From: CAVQCA01 sp963763115
Lineage (GTDB): Bacteria > Pseudomonadota > Gammaproteobacteria > UBA9214
NCBI GenBank assembly: GCA_963763115.1
Contig: CAVXNM010000027.1
Location: 1-64,000, forward strand
DNA length: 64,000 bases
Direction of reading: 5' to 3'
Shown here: positions 62,462 through 64,000 of the stretch, in pieces
Position numbering within the stretch: position 1 is the first letter of the stretch
Layout: every line of letters starts with the position of its first letter
The notes under the pieces: generated by a model
Seen by the model: the letters and a program-made list of their open reading frames with translations, nothing else
Told to the model about the DNA's origin: nothing
Database searches by the model: none
Translations under genes and position numbers: made by a program

Positions 62462-63694
62462 TCAAGTCTCACTCGCCGTTGCCGTGGGTTGGCTTTTTAT
62501 ATCATGGATCTGTACGCGCACGCCGTCTTCAATCCGGTCATCGGGGTGGGTGATGACCCGGTCCCCTGCACGCAGTCCCCCAATGATCTCGGCCACCAGT
62601 CCGTTGCGATGTCCAACCTCGACGCGGCGCTGCCGGGCGCGGCCATCTTCCACCACGAAGAGCGCCCATCCACCGTCGTGGTGGAACAGCGCACTGGCAG
62701 GCGCCTGCAGCACATCCGGGTCCTGCCAGAGGATAAAGTGCGCCTCGACCCGATACCCATCGCCAAGAAACCGCCATGCCTCCCGCGGTGACACCAGGTC
62801 GGCGATGACCCATACCCGCTGTTCCTCTACTCCGAGTGCGGATATTTTGGTGAAACCCGCCGGTTCGACAGTGCGCACCACACCCTCCAGGGGGGCATCG
62901 CCTCCCCAGCGGTAGAACTGCACGCGGGTTTGCGGGCGAATTTGTACCGCGTCCTGCGAGAGTACGTCCACGGCGACTTCCAACCGGGCCGGATCGCCGA
63001 TCTCGATCAGGTCCTCGCCGGCGCTGACGACCCCTTCGCTTTCATGGTTGATCCGCAGTACACGGCTGGCGACCGGGGCCTGCAGTTCCACCGTGACCGG
63101 CCGGGTCGCGGTGTTGTCCGCGAGTGAATACTGCAGTGCGGTGCGTGCGGCTTCGAGGTCGAAGCGCGCGACCTCGACAGTGAATTCCGCGGACTGCTGC
63201 TCTGCGGCCGTCTGCCGCGCCCGGGTTTCGGCCTCCTCGAGCAGGGTCTGGGAGATGGTCTCTTTTGCACGCAGCTTTTGTTTGCGCGCATATTCGTCGC
63301 GCGCGAATTTCGTCTCGGCGTGCGCCGCGGCGACCTTTTTGACAGCGGCCTCCAGTGCAGCCTGTGCGGCGGCGATCTGGGCCTCGGCGCGGGCGCGACT
63401 GCGCGGGTCGAGAACCTCGGGACGCAGCGGTTCCAGCACCGCCACGGTCTGGCCCTGTGTCAGCGCATCACCGACGTCCAGTTCTATGCGTCGCAGGTAC
63501 CCCGCGACCGGTGCGGAAATCACGAAGCGGTCCTTGACGCGGGTGCGTCCTTCTTCCTCGACGGTGACCTGCAGGGGACCGCGGCTCGCCGTGGCGACTT
63601 CCACCAAGACCGGCCGTGGCCAGAAGCCCCAGGCCAGGGCCGCGAGCAGGGTGGCCGCCAGGGTCATCAATCCGAAATTTCTCCGCCGGTGCAT
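62462..63694 (-). CDS. HlyD/RND-type efflux adaptor (membrane fusion protein)
   Basis: 410 residues: an N-terminal membrane helix (about 7-24), a barrel-sandwich domain split by a helical hairpin (about 100-190, AEAQIAAAQAALEAAVKKVA) and a C-terminal beta-barrel. It couples an inner-membrane pump to an outer-membrane channel. No pump gene follows on the same strand within the window; one is likely upstream, beyond 64000. The HPF gene begins 63 bases downstream. Confidence 0.88.
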   Translation of the reverse strand: MHRRRNFGLMTLAATLLAALAWGFWPRPVLVEVATASRGPLQVTVEEEGRTRVKDRFVISAPVAGYLRRIELDVGDALTQGQTVAVLEPLRPEVLDPRSRARAEAQIAAAQAALEAAVKKVAAAHAETKFARDEYARKQKLRAKETISQTLLEEAETRARQTAAEQQSAEFTVEVARFDLEAARTALQYSLADNTATRPVTVELQAPVASRVLRINHESEGVVSAGEDLIEIGDPARLEVAVDVLSQDAVQIRPQTRVQFYRWGGDAPLEGVVRTVEPAGFTKISALGVEEQRVWVIADLVSPREAWRFLGDGYRVEAHFILWQDPDVLQAPASALFHHDGGWALFVVEDGRARQRRVEVGHRNGLVAEIIGGLRAGDRVITHPDDRIEDGVRVQIHDIKSQPTATASET

Positions 63695-63814
63695 GTCATC
63701 CTAATTCTTTATGAGTTCATCAGAAAAGTCACATAAGTCTCAGTATATATATAAAATATGTGAGTAAGCGAATTGTGCTAACACAAGGGCTATCGTGAAT
63801 AAGAGCGTTAAATT

Positions 63815-63898
63815 GGCCACGGAAGCACACGTAAGCAAACGGACTATACACTGACAATTTCTATTTTCTTCCGTGTATTTTCGTGTGCTTCCGTGGCT
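63815..63898. repeat. Family A palindromic repeat, copy A3
   Basis: Starts GGCCACGGAAGCACACGTAA and ends TTCGTGTGCTTCCGTGGCT. It is followed within a few bases by a family B element, the same A-B order as at 5471-5699. Confidence 0.8.
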
Positions 63899-63901
63899 AT
63901 T

Positions 63902-64000
63902 TAGCGTCCATCCATAAAGAAATTAACTCACCGCAGAGCCGCAAAGAGCGCAAAGTGTTTGATTGATTTCTTTTAAGAACTTCTCTGCGTCCTTAGCGTC
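63902..64000. repeat. Family B palindromic repeat, copy B8 (cut by window end)
   Basis: Starts TAGCGTCCATCCATAAAGA, then CACCGCAGAGCCGCAAAG; the right arm begins CTCTGCGTCCTTAGCGTC and runs off the window. No gene is seen in 63695-64000. Confidence 0.8.

Noticed and set aside
1..64000. tRNA or rRNA genes
   Set aside because: No cloverleaf with a TTCRA arm or rRNA-like segment was recognised by eye; a tRNA scan would settle it.

Overview
The window is about 64 kb of GC-rich chromosome from a gammaproteobacterium. Two gene orders support this: the rlmN-pilW-rodZ-hisS-yfgM-bamB-der run, and the amiC-mutL-miaA-hfq-hflX-hflK-hflC-yjeT(DUF2065)-hisZ-purA run. The divergent lpoA-yraN-diaA-dolP / rsmI block points the same way. 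The overall style (hisZ, queG, Nnr fusion, Na/Pi symporter, double-domain PPK2) suggests a Chromatiales-like, possibly sulfur-oxidising lineage, but that is inference; no rRNA or tRNA gene was recognised here.

Region 1 (1-29.3 kb) is core housekeeping. It holds the 3' end of an FG-GAP repeat surface protein, then ndk, rlmN, pilW, a short rodZ without the usual ispG after it, hisS, yfgM, bamB and der. On the minus strand follow lpoA-yraN-diaA-dolP (with 4-bp ATGA overlaps at lpoA/yraN and yraN/diaA) and queG; rsmI, nnr, tsaE and the amiC-to-purA run are on the plus strand. Three of these genes (hisS, bamB, rsmI) each carry one apparent extra base that breaks the frame, which looks more like sequence error than biology.

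Region 2 (29.6-55 kb) is a dense phosphate and polyphosphate island. It encodes a SixA-type phosphatase/Nudix fusion, an ATP-cone 2-phosphoglycerate kinase, a double-domain PPK2, a ClC channel and a complete pst operon (pstS-phoU-pstC-pstA-pstB1-pstB2). Next come a ParA ATPase overlapping a CHAD protein, two CNNM/CorC proteins, a Na/Pi symporter with a PhoU tail, UspA, PPK1 with an unknown partner, and a stand-alone CYTH phosphatase. Three points stand out. The two PstB subunits have complementary broken ATPase motifs, as in asymmetric heterodimeric ABC transporters. PhoU is fused to a phosphatase-like domain that has lost its catalytic Cys and Arg. The ParA-CHAD pair looks like a candidate polyphosphate-granule positioning module.

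Region 3 (55-63.7 kb) holds stress and RNA-repair genes: a YbaK-type deacylase, a Usp-like protein overlapping a Lon-like AAA protease, a truncated MgtC-family gene, a host-attachment protein, then rtcB, archease, hpf and an HlyD-type adaptor on the minus strand.

The intergenic DNA carries three families of small palindromic repeats. Family B (about 130-145 bp) has TAGTGTCCATCCATAAACA-like terminal inverted repeats and CGCAAAGACGCAAAG inner arms. Family A has GGCCACGGAAGCACACGGAA arms. Family C has TCCCGCGAAAGCGGGA arms and is found twice nested inside an A or a B element.
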